From Puniceicoccales bacterium (GTDB taxonomy: Bacteria > Verrucomicrobiota > Verrucomicrobiia > Opitutales > LL51), in the NCBI GenBank assembly GCA_031278845.1, contig JAITJQ010000025.1, positions 1 to 7,334 of the forward strand: DNA of 7,334 nucleotides. Direction: 5' to 3'. The notes under the pieces are model-generated. The model ran no database searches. It had not been told where the DNA came from and saw only the letters and a program-made list of their open reading frames with translations. The position numbers and the translations under genes were made by a program. Shown here one piece after another: positions 1-5,775 of the stretch (position 1 is the stretch's first letter; every line of letters begins with the position of its first letter).

Positions 1-15
1 CCCCCCCGCAAGGTC

Positions 16-40
16 AAGAGTAGACTCTTTAATTTTTTTC
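16..40 (+). terminator. Weak terminator-like hairpin reading rightward
   Basis: Bases 16-20 (AAGAG) and 25-29 (CTCTT) form a short inverted repeat around a 4-base loop. It is followed by a T-rich run that includes seven consecutive T. On the plus strand this has the form of a weak intrinsic terminator for a transcript entering from the left, converging on the glycosyltransferase gene. The stem is only 5 bp and A/T-rich, and the T run overlaps the 3' end of that gene, so it may be chance. On the minus strand no U tract follows, so it does not look like the terminator of the glycosyltransferase transcript. Confidence 0.25.
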
Positions 41-1012
41 TTTTAGTTGCGCAAATGTTTGTTTTAGCATGTATTTTACGTTACCCAGCATCTCGTGGGC
101 TACTTCGGTAACAACATCAACTTCATCGGGAGTATTGTTTAATTGGAGAACCATATGGGAAGTTTTAAGGATCGGGTAAGGACCGAAGCGTTGAGGATCG
201 GTGACTGTAAATAAGCCGAGTGTAGGTCGACCGAGGGCTGCAGAAATATGTAAAGGTCCGCTGTCATTACCAATGACAAGGCTAGCATTTTTAATTAAAA
301 ATACGACATCCACTAGGGAAGTTGTGCCCCGTAAATCGAAAAAGTGTGGTGAAACGATTTCCGGAATTTTATCTTTTCGATTACCAAGCAATAGAATTGC
401 CGCATGAGCGGTATGCGGAATAAGCTTTTGGACCAGGTTAGGAAAAAAATGCCATTCCTTTTCGGGGCGTTGGCTTTCGGGAAATAGGCAAATAACCGGG
501 TTAGATGCGAGCTCTGTATTTAAAAAACTGTCAAAGGATGACGAGAAAATATTTTGAAGTTCCGGCACAATTCCTGAGACGGTTTTGTTACATCCAGCAA
601 CGTCTAAAAATTCTCGAAGAATATCTATTGCATGTACTGGCCCTGGGTAGTTGATTTTTTGTGTATAGGCCAGAAACGACAATTCGCGAGCATCCTGACG
701 GCCGATTTTACGGGGGGATTTTGCGATAGCGGTCATAACACCGCTACGGGCAAGGCCCTGCATATCGAAAACATAATCGTAATTTTCTCGGCGTATTTCC
801 GAAATGAGGCGAAAAATTGAAGATAAATCTCCATGACGTTCGTAAACGAAAACGTTCCTCGCGATTTGGGATTGGGCTACGATTTCAGCAAATTTATCAC
901 CTACCACCCAATCGATGACACATTCTGGCAATTGTTTTTTCAATTCACTGATGACAACCATCCCATGAATGACGTCCCCCAGAGCAGAAGGTTTAATAAC
1001 CAAAATATGCAT
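29..1012 (-). CDS. Glycosyltransferase family 9 (ADP-heptose:LPS heptosyltransferase, WaaC-like)
   Basis: Predicted GT9 enzyme of 327 residues, the usual size for this family. Members transfer heptose from an ADP-sugar to the growing LPS inner core at the cytoplasmic face of the inner membrane. Visible features are the N-terminal KPSALGDVIH (residues 7-16, with Asp13 at the position of the WaaC catalytic base), FDMQGLARSG (82-91), an AREL segment near 108-111, HAIDILREFL (127-136), PESQRPEKEWHFF (178-190) in the donor-domain position, and the family signature NDSGPLHISAALGRP (249-263). The order and wording resemble heptosyltransferase I (WaaC) more than WaaF, but the acceptor cannot be read from sequence. 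The ATG is the most upstream start possible because an in-frame TAA directly precedes it; no good Shine-Dalgarno is seen. It lies 27 bases after the BI-1 gene and is probably the last gene of a three-gene minus-strand transcript. Confidence 0.9.
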   Translation of the reverse strand: MHILVIKPSALGDVIHGMVVISELKKQLPECVIDWVVGDKFAEIVAQSQIARNVFVYERHGDLSSIFRLISEIRRENYDYVFDMQGLARSGVMTAIAKSPRKIGRQDARELSFLAYTQKINYPGPVHAIDILREFLDVAGCNKTVSGIVPELQNIFSSSFDSFLNTELASNPVICLFPESQRPEKEWHFFPNLVQKLIPHTAHAAILLLGNRKDKIPEIVSPHFFDLRGTTSLVDVVFLIKNASLVIGNDSGPLHISAALGRPTLGLFTVTDPQRFGPYPILKTSHMVLQLNNTPDEVDVVTEVAHEMLGNVKYMLKQTFAQLKEKN

Positions 1013-1039
1013 TTAATGAAACTGCTTAGGAGAGCTTGC

Positions 1040-1786
1040 CTAATGGCTACGCGACTTTGATTTCAGCAATAGGCGTATAATTTCCAAATAAATCCACACG
1101 AGCGTCACAAGTAATCCGAGGGCAGCGATCCATTCCATTTTTTCAGGTGCGCCCAGCTTGCTTTGACGGACAATAAATTCAAAGTCCAAAAGCAAATTTA
1201 ACGCGGCAATAATACAAACAACGGCACTAAATGCGATCCCAATATTAGAAGAATCTCGGACGATTGACAAACCAGAGCCTCCAAAATACGCCATTAGAAA
1301 ATCGGCCAAATAAATAAAGGCGACTCCCAATGTTGCCATTGTAATAACCATAATAAATTTCTCAGAGGGGCGAATGATTCCCGTTTTGTATACAAATAAC
1401 ATAGCCGCAAAAACGCCGAATGTTCCCGCGGAAGCCTGTACAACAATTCCAGGATATATCCTTTGCGCGAACAAGGAGGCGGCTCCAATGATAAAACCTT
1501 GGCCTATGGCATATAATGGAACGGTGATTTTTGCGATATCAGGTTTAAACATTGTTATAAAATATAAAACAAGCGTCCCAATCGAAAATAGCATAATTTT
1601 TCCGTTAATTTCAGCGACGGAAGTATAGGAGCGAGTCCATGCAAAGGCAGCACCCGCTAGCAGCAACAACAGAGCAATGAAAGATTTGCGAATAACACCA
1701 TTGATGGTCATCCCTATCGCTTGAGTATCCTGCGAATAAAAAACGCTATCCCTAAAAACCGGGTTTGAAATATGATCATTATCCAT
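1040..1786 (-). CDS. Bax inhibitor-1/YccA family membrane protein
   Basis: Integral inner-membrane protein of 248 residues with about seven hydrophobic segments (roughly 34-50, 62-80, 88-107, 113-134, 142-168, 180-201, 217-241). It follows the bacterial BI-1-like pattern: an N-terminal SNPVF, then MTINGVIRKS (26-35), YAIGQGFIIGA (92-102), YPGIVVQA (111-118), TFGVFAAML (122-130), LLDFEFI (199-205) and a closing MEWIAALGLLVTLVWIYLEI (217-236). These match what I know of the bacterial Bax-inhibitor-1-like family. The BI-1 superfamily includes pH-sensitive calcium leak channels such as Bacillus YetJ; the function in this subfamily is not settled, so transport is inference. The start is supported by AAAGGA five bases before ATG on the minus strand. 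It begins 23 bases after the ankyrin gene and precedes the glycosyltransferase, suggesting co-transcription. Confidence 0.9.
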   Translation of the reverse strand: MDNDHISNPVFRDSVFYSQDTQAIGMTINGVIRKSFIALLLLLAGAAFAWTRSYTSVAEINGKIMLFSIGTLVLYFITMFKPDIAKITVPLYAIGQGFIIGAASLFAQRIYPGIVVQASAGTFGVFAAMLFVYKTGIIRPSEKFIMVITMATLGVAFIYLADFLMAYFGGSGLSIVRDSSNIGIAFSAVVCIIAALNLLLDFEFIVRQSKLGAPEKMEWIAALGLLVTLVWIYLEIIRLLLKSKSRSH

Positions 1787-1809
1787 AGTTATCCTTTTGA
1801 AAATGAATA

Positions 1810-2460
1810 CTAATTATATACTATTTTTGTCAAGGCTGATTCTTTTTGCGTTTCCAGCTCGTCCAATCTTTCTAAAATACCTCTGAGGAAATAGAGCATT
1901 TCGAGACTTTTGAGGGTACAGGAAAATTGAATCGCATCAAAACCTTCCAGATTAGGAATATCGATTCTAGCACCGCAAAACAGAAGTAATGCGATCGCAT
2001 ATTTATTTTGATTTCGAATAGCAATAAACAAAGCCGAATCACCATGGATATCTTGTTCATCCAGCAACTGCGCGTTGACATAGTGTGGTATCAGGAATGC
2101 AATCATCTCTTCATTGTTTTGATATACCGCATCCATTAATAGATTCCTGCCATTGGCATCGACCACGTAAACTAGATCCGGGTATTGCTCTAATAAAGTT
2201 TTCACGGTTTGATATGCTTTACTATCTTCCGGGCATGAGCGCGTTAGCATATGAACACAATCATGCCATGCTTTTCGAATTTTGCTACTACTTTCTTTAA
2301 GCTTTTGAGTTTTCCTCATATAGCTTTCCATCGCAGTACCCGAGCCGGTCAAAAAGGATAATCCAACTGGCTCTTGTAGGTCTTTAGCAATTTCCGCTTG
2401 GATAAAATGCCAAAAGGATGCTAAAAAAAACACTCCAAATATCATCAACGCTCTAAACAT
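1810..2460 (-). CDS. Exported ankyrin-repeat protein
   Basis: Protein of 216 residues. Residues 1-22 look like a Sec signal peptide: a basic residue near the start, a hydrophobic core, and a plausible cleavage after QA22. Residues 23-80 have no recognisable domain and are rich in Lys and Ser. Ankyrin-type repeats follow: a partial unit at about 83-100, one at 101-134 (DANGRNLLMDAVYQNN), one at 137-169 (DIHGDSALFIAIRNQNKYA, then GARIDI), and a degenerate one at 170-197. The C-terminus is charged (ERLDELETQKES). Ankyrin repeats bind other proteins; a signal peptide places them in the periplasm or outside the cell. The partner is unknown. No good Shine-Dalgarno is present (only GGTG), yet the ATG gives a complete signal peptide. 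It is the first gene of the minus-strand trio. A host-directed role is possible but not shown. Confidence 0.82.
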   Translation of the reverse strand: MFRALMIFGVFFLASFWHFIQAEIAKDLQEPVGLSFLTGSGTAMESYMRKTQKLKESSSKIRKAWHDCVHMLTRSCPEDSKAYQTVKTLLEQYPDLVYVVDANGRNLLMDAVYQNNEEMIAFLIPHYVNAQLLDEQDIHGDSALFIAIRNQNKYAIALLLFCGARIDIPNLEGFDAIQFSCTLKSLEMLYFLRGILERLDELETQKESALTKIVYN

Positions 2461-2475
2461 AAAACACCATTACTT

Positions 2476-2510
2476 TTAAGTACTTAAGATGATAAAAAAA
2501 ACGATGTCAA
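2476..2510 (-). promoter_or_regulatory. Promoter of the ankyrin/BI-1/glycosyltransferase operon, with palindrome
   Basis: On the minus strand a perfect -35 box TTGACA (plus-strand 2505-2510) is followed after 17 bases by TTAAGT (2482-2487), a poor -10 with three of six consensus bases. A perfect 12-bp palindrome, TTAAGTACTTAA (2476-2487), covers that -10 box and could be an operator. The start codon lies about 20 bases further on. The -35 is convincing, the -10 is not. Confidence 0.45.
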
Positions 2511-2543
2511 GACTTTTTTTGTAATGAGTTTTTGTCTTGTTTG

Positions 2544-2581
2544 TTGGGGGGATTTTTTGCGAGACCGGAAAATTTCCCCAA
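2544..2581. repeat. Imperfect inverted repeat between divergent promoters
   Basis: Bases 2544-2556 (TTGGGGGGATTTT) can pair with 2569-2581 (AAAATTTCCCCAA). In plus-strand RNA this gives a 13-bp stem with two G-U pairs around a 12-base loop. It is followed by A residues, not T, so it is not an intrinsic terminator in that direction. It sits between the minus-strand ankyrin promoter and the tRNA promoter and may be a protein-binding site or chance. Confidence 0.3.
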
Positions 2582-2588
2582 AAAATAC

Positions 2589-2616
2589 TTGCCAAAATGA
2601 TAGGTGCGAGTAGGGT
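2589..2616 (+). promoter_or_regulatory. Possible tRNA-Tyr promoter
   Basis: TTGCCA (2589-2594, four of six -35 consensus bases) is separated by 16 bases from TAGGGT (2611-2616, three of six -10 bases). Transcription would start about 2623, just ahead of the mature tRNA 5' end at 2628. Position is good, but the -10 match is weak. Confidence 0.3.
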
Positions 2617-2627
2617 TATGGCTGGTT

Positions 2628-2711
2628 GGTGAGGTATCCAAGTGGCTAAAGGATGCAGACTGTAAATCTGTCGGGTTTCACCCTTCGAGCGTTCGAATCG
2701 CTCCCTCACCA
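2628..2711 (+). tRNA. tRNA-Tyr (anticodon GTA)
   Basis: An 84-base class II tRNA can be folded by eye. The acceptor arms are GGTGAGG (2628-2634) and CCTCACC (2704-2710), with discriminator A at 2711. The anticodon stem is GCAGA/TCTGT around loop CTGTAAA, with anticodon GTA at 2662-2664, which reads UAU and UAC. A long variable arm (GGGT, TTC, ACCC) marks class II. The T arm is GAGCG, TTCGAAT, CGCTC. The overall order closely parallels E. coli tRNA-Tyr. The 3' CCA is not encoded, since CCG follows the discriminator, so it must be added by a CCA-adding enzyme. A run of six T starts at 2715 and may help end transcription. Confidence 0.96.
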
Positions 2712-2776
2712 CCGTTTTTTAGGGAGGGGTAAAAAGATTTGGCGGATTTACGGAAAATTAATACGTCACATTTCCG

Positions 2777-2844
2777 GGACACGGAGCTCACTCCCTCCCT
2801 ATGCTTCCCATCTTTGGAGTGTTTTGGGCCCCCTGTCAAATTTT
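2777..2844. repeat. Direct repeat, copy 1
   Basis: Left copy of a duplicated non-coding block. The first 55 bases (2777-2831, beginning GGACACGGAGCTCACTCC and ending GTTTTGGGCCC) are identical to 2970-3024. The match continues, after a one-base length difference and one substitution, through TGTCAAATTTT. The block contains the small palindromes GAGCTC and GGGCCC, and CACTCC and GGAGTG form a 6-bp inverted repeat about 21 bases apart. No flanking target-site duplication is evident. Upstream of the block, similarity fades over about 15 bases. Confidence 0.9.
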
Positions 2845-2969
2845 TTAGCAAAAAAGGTGGCAAAGCAGGACGTTACCCAAAGCAAACAATCGGCGAAAGC
2901 GGAATTTATCCATAATAGCGAAAGGTTTTTATACTTCAAAAAGCTTGACGAAAATGTGTTGCATTTTTC

Positions 2970-3036
2970 GGACACGGAGCTCACTCCCTCCCTATGCTTC
3001 CCATCTTTGGAGTGTTTTGGGCCCTTGTCAAATTTT
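2970..3036. repeat. Direct repeat, copy 2
   Basis: Right copy, in the same orientation as 2777-2844 and offset by 193 bases. It ends 16 bases from the rpsP stop codon, so on the minus strand it would be the first element of the rpsP 3' untranslated region. Both copies carry TTGACA on the minus strand near their right ends, but no matching -10 box is seen. Complete identity over 55 bases beside dissimilar spacer DNA indicates either recent duplication or a small dispersed element. Confidence 0.9.
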
Positions 3037-3052
3037 CAAAAGAGACTTAATT

Positions 3053-3310
3053 TTATTTTTTTACGGAAATCTTTGCCTTGCGTATGAGTTGGGCAACCGT
3101 ATCCGTCGCCTTTGCGCCGACACTCATCCAGTAGGTCGTTCGTTCTAAATTCATTGACAATTCCGAGGAATTACCCTTCGCTTGAGGTTCGTATACACCA
3201 ATCTTTTCAACATATTTCCCATCGCGGCGACTCGAACTTTCCGCCACAACAACCCTATACGACGGATGATGTATCCGCCCTTGCCTCTGCAATCTGATTC
3301 TTAGTGCCAT
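3053..3310 (-). CDS. rpsP: 30S ribosomal protein S16 (bS16)
   Basis: Component of the small ribosomal subunit that binds 16S rRNA and assists 30S assembly. The 85-residue length is normal. The N-terminus MALRIRLQRQGRIHHPSYRV (1-20), then VVAESSSRRDGKYVEKIGVY (21-40), is the classic S16 pattern. ERTTYWMSVGAKATDTV (56-72) matches the conserved 'R..YW...GA..T..V' segment near the C-terminus. The ATG gives the exact family N-terminus; upstream only a weak GGTAG is available as Shine-Dalgarno. In many bacteria rpsP leads an operon with rimM, trmD and rplS; here the DNA downstream on the minus strand carries none of these, so the gene is isolated, at least on that side. It diverges from the amino-acid importer operon across 141 bases. 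Confidence 0.97.
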   Translation of the reverse strand: MALRIRLQRQGRIHHPSYRVVVAESSSRRDGKYVEKIGVYEPQAKGNSSELSMNLERTTYWMSVGAKATDTVAQLIRKAKISVKK

Positions 3311-3380
3311 ATGACACTACCGAAATTGGAATTACTTCCTTGGTTGTCAAGTTATTTGACGCAAGATTTTCCAGAGGAGT

Positions 3381-3410
3381 TTGCATTTTCATTAAACGTA
3401 AAACTATAAA
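3381..3410 (+). promoter_or_regulatory. Possible promoter of the amino-acid importer operon
   Basis: TTGCAT (3381-3386, three of six -35 bases) lies 18 bases before TATAAA (3405-3410, five of six -10 bases). Transcription would begin around 3417, leaving a leader of about 35 bases that contains GGTGGAAG just ahead of the ATG at 3452. A perfect TTGACA at 3412-3417 lacks a -10 partner at the right distance. On the other strand, TTGACA (plus 3345-3350) might serve rpsP, but its -10 is poor and the leader would be very short. Confidence 0.35.
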
Positions 3411-3451
3411 ATTGACATTGGGAGAAATTTTTTCGGAATGGTGGAAGAAAT

Positions 3452-4240
3452 ATGAAAAAGCTTACTATTGCGGTATTGTCGATCCTAATGGGAATGCTTA
3501 TGATTTGGTTTTATCATAAGTCATCCCATGAAGGTCTTGTCGTCGAAAAGGAAAAAAATGTAATTTGCTTCGGTACCTGTGCCGATTATCCTCCAATGGA
3601 GCATTATCGGGATGGAACCCTTACCGGGTTCGAAATCGAGTTGGCGAAGCTCATTGGTCAAAAACTAAAAAAAGGAATTGTTTTGGAAGATATGGCCTTT
3701 GGTCCCCTACAAATTGCCCTAGGAAAAGGATTTATCGAGGCGTTTGTAGCCGCATTTGGCGTGACACCGGAGGGACGGAAGAAATTTGACTTTACGATTC
3801 CCTATTACATTGAAAGAATGGTGTTTTTACATAAAAAGGACGATCCAATAACGCGTCTCGAAGAACTTTCCCGAAAGAAGATTATCTATCAGTTAAGTGG
3901 TCGGATAAAAAAAACCTTGGGAGAAAATATTCCCGAAGCGGAATTAATTTCAGTGGATCGAATCGATGTGGCCATGGAGATGTTTAAGGCTGGCCACGGA
4001 GATTGCGTGTATATGGATGTGTTTGTTGCGGATGTTTATTGCGAGGAAAATCCCCAGTGGACTTATCTCGTATTGGATTCTTTGAAGGTGAGCGATGGTA
4101 TTGCAATTGTCCTTCCCAAAGGCTCCCCATTGAGAGTTGAGATTAATAGAGTTTTAAAGGCACTGGAGGCCTCTGGAGAATTGCAAGCGCTGAGGAAAAA
4201 ATGGAAATTGGAAGCAGCGTGGAAATTACCAAATGAATAA
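3452..4240 (+). CDS. Amino-acid ABC transporter substrate-binding protein (family 3)
   Basis: Solute-binding protein of a polar amino-acid importer, 262 residues. Residues 5-21 form a hydrophobic N-terminal segment after MKK. There is no lipobox cysteine and no clear signal-peptidase I site, so it may stay anchored in the inner membrane facing the periplasm. The family 3 fold shows in GTCADYPPMEHYRDG (41-55), LTGFEIELAKLIGQKL (57-72), GVTPEGRKKFDFTIPYY (103-119) and the C-terminal DGIAIVLPKGSPL (215-227) with ALEASGELQALRKKW (237-251). These correspond to the start of lobe I, the ligand-contacting 'T..R....F..PY' turn, and the closing helix of GlnH/HisJ-like proteins. The amino acid carried cannot be fixed from sequence. 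GGTGGAAG precedes the ATG. Its end overlaps the permease start by 8 bases (ATGAATAA), indicating translational coupling. Confidence 0.92.
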   Translation: MKKLTIAVLSILMGMLMIWFYHKSSHEGLVVEKEKNVICFGTCADYPPMEHYRDGTLTGFEIELAKLIGQKLKKGIVLEDMAFGPLQIALGKGFIEAFVAAFGVTPEGRKKFDFTIPYYIERMVFLHKKDDPITRLEELSRKKIIYQLSGRIKKTLGENIPEAELISVDRIDVAMEMFKAGHGDCVYMDVFVADVYCEENPQWTYLVLDSLKVSDGIAIVLPKGSPLRVEINRVLKALEASGELQALRKKWKLEAAWKLPNE

Positions 4241-4880
4241 AATTATTTCCAATTTTTTGTATATCGGATCCGGGATCGGACTTACATTAAAATTAACATT
4301 TGGTGGTGTTTTTATTGGAGTCGTAGGCGGAATTTTATTGTCCATATTGCGCTACAACGGCATCGGTCGATCACTTATCAATGCGATTGTCTCTGTTTTG
4401 AGAGGAACACCGCTTCTATTGCAATTAAGTTTCGTCTATTTCATCGCCCCCGATGTTATCGGAGTTAGATTAGATTTGTTGTCGGCTGGTATTTTAGCAT
4501 TCGGTATCAATAGTTCCGCCTATATTGCAGAAATAGTTAGGGCGGGCATAGAAAGTTTGCCGCGGGGACAATTTGAAGCGGCACAAACATTGGGAATTCC
4601 GCGGTTTTATATGTGGAAAGATATCATTTTGCCTCAGGTCATAACGAATATTTTTCCAGCCATGGTCAATGAAGTGATCGCTTTATTGAAAGAAACCGTG
4701 CTAATCGCTATGATTGGTGGCCTAGATATTATGCGTCGATCGCAAACAATTGCCGCTGAACAATACGAATATTTTCAGCCACTTTGTATGGCAGGTATCT
4801 ATTACTATGGCCTTGTCCGACTCATCGAATCCATCGGGGAAAAAATTGAACAAAGGAGACCCTATGCTAAAAGTTTGTAA
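4233..4880 (+). CDS. Polar amino-acid ABC transporter permease
   Basis: Inner-membrane channel subunit of 215 residues, the typical size of HisM/GlnP-type permeases, which act as dimers. Hydrophobic segments lie at about 12-38, 50-72, 82-101, 136-163 and 183-200. The family's RGTPLLLQL appears at 57-65, and the EAA loop that docks on the ATPase at 115-135 (EAAQTLGIPRFYMWKDIILP at 115-134, with conserved Gly121 and the LP pair). The N-terminal part matches the three-helix His/Glu/Gln/Arg/opine permease domain. The gene overlaps the binding-protein gene by 8 bases and the ATPase gene by 17, so all three are surely one transcript. No strong Shine-Dalgarno precedes it, consistent with coupled translation. 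Confidence 0.94.
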   Translation: MNKIISNFLYIGSGIGLTLKLTFGGVFIGVVGGILLSILRYNGIGRSLINAIVSVLRGTPLLLQLSFVYFIAPDVIGVRLDLLSAGILAFGINSSAYIAEIVRAGIESLPRGQFEAAQTLGIPRFYMWKDIILPQVITNIFPAMVNEVIALLKETVLIAMIGGLDIMRRSQTIAAEQYEYFQPLCMAGIYYYGLVRLIESIGEKIEQRRPYAKSL

Positions 4881-5526
4881 TGCCCGTAAGGTTTTTAACA
4901 ATACAAAAGTTTTAGAAAATGTTCATCTCGATGTGGCGAAATCGAGTATTTTAGGGATCGCAGGACCATCCGGTTCCGGAAAGTCGACCCTGCTTCGCTG
5001 TATCCAAAAACTAGAGCAAATTGATCATGGAACCATAGAATGTAATGGCCGCGCTGGCTTTATGTTTCAAGATTTTCAGCTTTTTCCCCATATGACGGTG
5101 CTACAAAATTTGATCTATGCGCCAAGTTTGAAAGATAAGTCCGGAAAAGAGAATTGTAAAAAACAGGCCGAAAATATACTGAAAAGTTTAGGTATCGCAG
5201 CGAAGACCAGTGAATATCCGAATACTTTGTCAGGTGGACAAAAGCAACGAGTCGCATTGGCGAGAAGCTTGATGACTCATCCGGATATTCTGTTGTGCGA
5301 CGAACCCACTTCCGGTTTGGACGTATCGACGACGATGGATGTCGTCTCTCTGTTAAAATCTATCAACGAGCGATTCGATATTACGATCCTTATCGCTTCC
5401 CATGATTTGGATTTTTTGGTCAAAATTTCCGATCGCATTATCCTGTTGAAGGATGGCGCAATCGCCGTCGATATCGATCCCCAAAAGCAGGATACACCAA
5501 TAGATTTTCTAAAAAAATACTACTGA
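4864..5526 (+). CDS. Amino-acid ABC transporter ATP-binding protein
   Basis: Cytoplasmic ATPase that drives the importer; 220 residues from this start. Motifs in order: Walker A GPSGSGKST (34-42), Q-loop Gln69 in FMFQDFQLFPHMTV, signature LSGGQKQRVALARSL (122-136), Walker B ILLCDEP (142-148) with Glu147 catalytic, D-loop SGLD (150-153), and H-loop His180. All catalytic positions are intact. The open frame continues upstream to 4750, but the ATG at 4864 is chosen because AAGGAG lies five bases before it and the protein then begins at the usual point for GlnQ/HisP relatives. It overlaps the permease gene by 17 bases. At 220 residues it is shorter than the usual 240 or so; the C-terminus and the region after Walker A (the segment around 58-64) look trimmed. 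Confidence 0.95.
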   Translation: MLKVCNARKVFNNTKVLENVHLDVAKSSILGIAGPSGSGKSTLLRCIQKLEQIDHGTIECNGRAGFMFQDFQLFPHMTVLQNLIYAPSLKDKSGKENCKKQAENILKSLGIAAKTSEYPNTLSGGQKQRVALARSLMTHPDILLCDEPTSGLDVSTTMDVVSLLKSINERFDITILIASHDLDFLVKISDRIILLKDGAIAVDIDPQKQDTPIDFLKKYY

Positions 5527-5568
5527 AAATCGTCTATGGAAAAAATTGGGGATTCGTTAAAAATTAGC

Positions 5569-5611
5569 TTGCTTTCACGAAGCGGTGCATTATGAATAAG
5601 ATCTAAGAAGG
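5569..5611 (+). promoter_or_regulatory. Possible promoter and ribosome binding site for the small basic protein operon
   Basis: TTGCTT (5569-5574) and TATGAA (5591-5596) are separated by 16 bases, each matching four of six consensus positions. Transcription would start near 5603. AAGAAGG (5605-5611) follows, six bases before the ATG at 5618. The 91-base gap after the importer operon contains no clear intrinsic terminator, so read-through from the importer is also possible. Confidence 0.35.
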
Positions 5612-5617
5612 TGTGTT

Positions 5618-5773
5618 ATGTCTCAGCATTCAAGTTTTAGAAGAGGCGGTAGCAATACTGCGAAACGGAGCGTTTTAAAGCGTTTTGAGCGAATTGAATT
5701 ATTGCGCAAGCGGGGCCAATGGAAAGACGGTCGTAGGTTAACCGCTCTACCGAAAACGAAGCCGGAGGCCTAG
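5618..5773 (+). CDS. Small basic protein of the Verrucomicrobiota/Chlamydiota type
   Basis: A complete 51-residue gene. The product is strongly basic, with about 16 Lys or Arg: MSQHSSFRRGGSNTAKRSVL (1-20), KRFERIELLRKRGQWKDGRR (21-40), LTALPKTKPEA (41-51). The MSQHSS start, KR.VLKRFER.E.L.KRGQW core and LTxLxKTKP ending agree with what I recall of a small basic protein family found in Chlamydiae and Verrucomicrobia. Its function is unknown to me; the composition suggests RNA or ribosome binding. AAGG six bases upstream supports the ATG. The last codons contain GGAGG (5764-5768), which serves as ribosome binding site for the next gene, so the two are translationally linked. High expression is plausible but cannot be shown here. 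Confidence 0.85.
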   Translation: MSQHSSFRRGGSNTAKRSVLKRFERIELLRKRGQWKDGRRLTALPKTKPEA

Positions 5774-5775
5774 TA

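Larger units (their letters stand above)
2712..3052. other. Gene-free spacer between tRNA-Tyr and rpsP
   Basis: This 341-base stretch has no convincing gene. Open frames crossing it show no family pattern, and the two direct-repeat copies inside it are read in different frames because they lie 193 bases apart, which is not a multiple of three. The left end has the T run after the tRNA and a purine-rich AGGGAGGGG. The middle (2845-2969) separates the two repeat copies and shows no feature I can name. I see no clear intrinsic terminator for rpsP on the minus strand. It probably includes the rpsP 3' untranslated region. Confidence 0.6.

Noticed and set aside
2701..2730. CTCCCT/AGGGAG inverted pair around the T run after tRNA-Tyr as a terminator
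   Set aside because: The T run falls in the loop rather than after the stem, and the left arm belongs to the tRNA's own acceptor and T stems.
2678..2863. Minus-strand frame ending in GGEGAIRTLEG
   Set aside because: Its C-terminal part is the tRNA-Tyr gene read backwards, a well-known kind of false protein annotation.
2653..3087. Open frame of 144 codons on the plus strand across the tRNA-rpsP spacer
   Set aside because: It starts inside the tRNA-Tyr gene, ends inside rpsP on the other strand, and reads the two identical repeat copies in different frames. No family pattern or ribosome binding site is visible.
3344..3363. Inverted GTCAA/TTGAC pair in the rpsP-importer intergenic region
   Set aside because: The arms are only 5 bp with a 5-base loop and one arm is simply part of a TTGACA-like box, so chance is a sufficient explanation.
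4750..4863. Upstream extension of the ABC ATPase frame
   Set aside because: It lies inside the permease gene; the ATG at 4864 has a strong AAGGAG and gives the normal family N-terminus.
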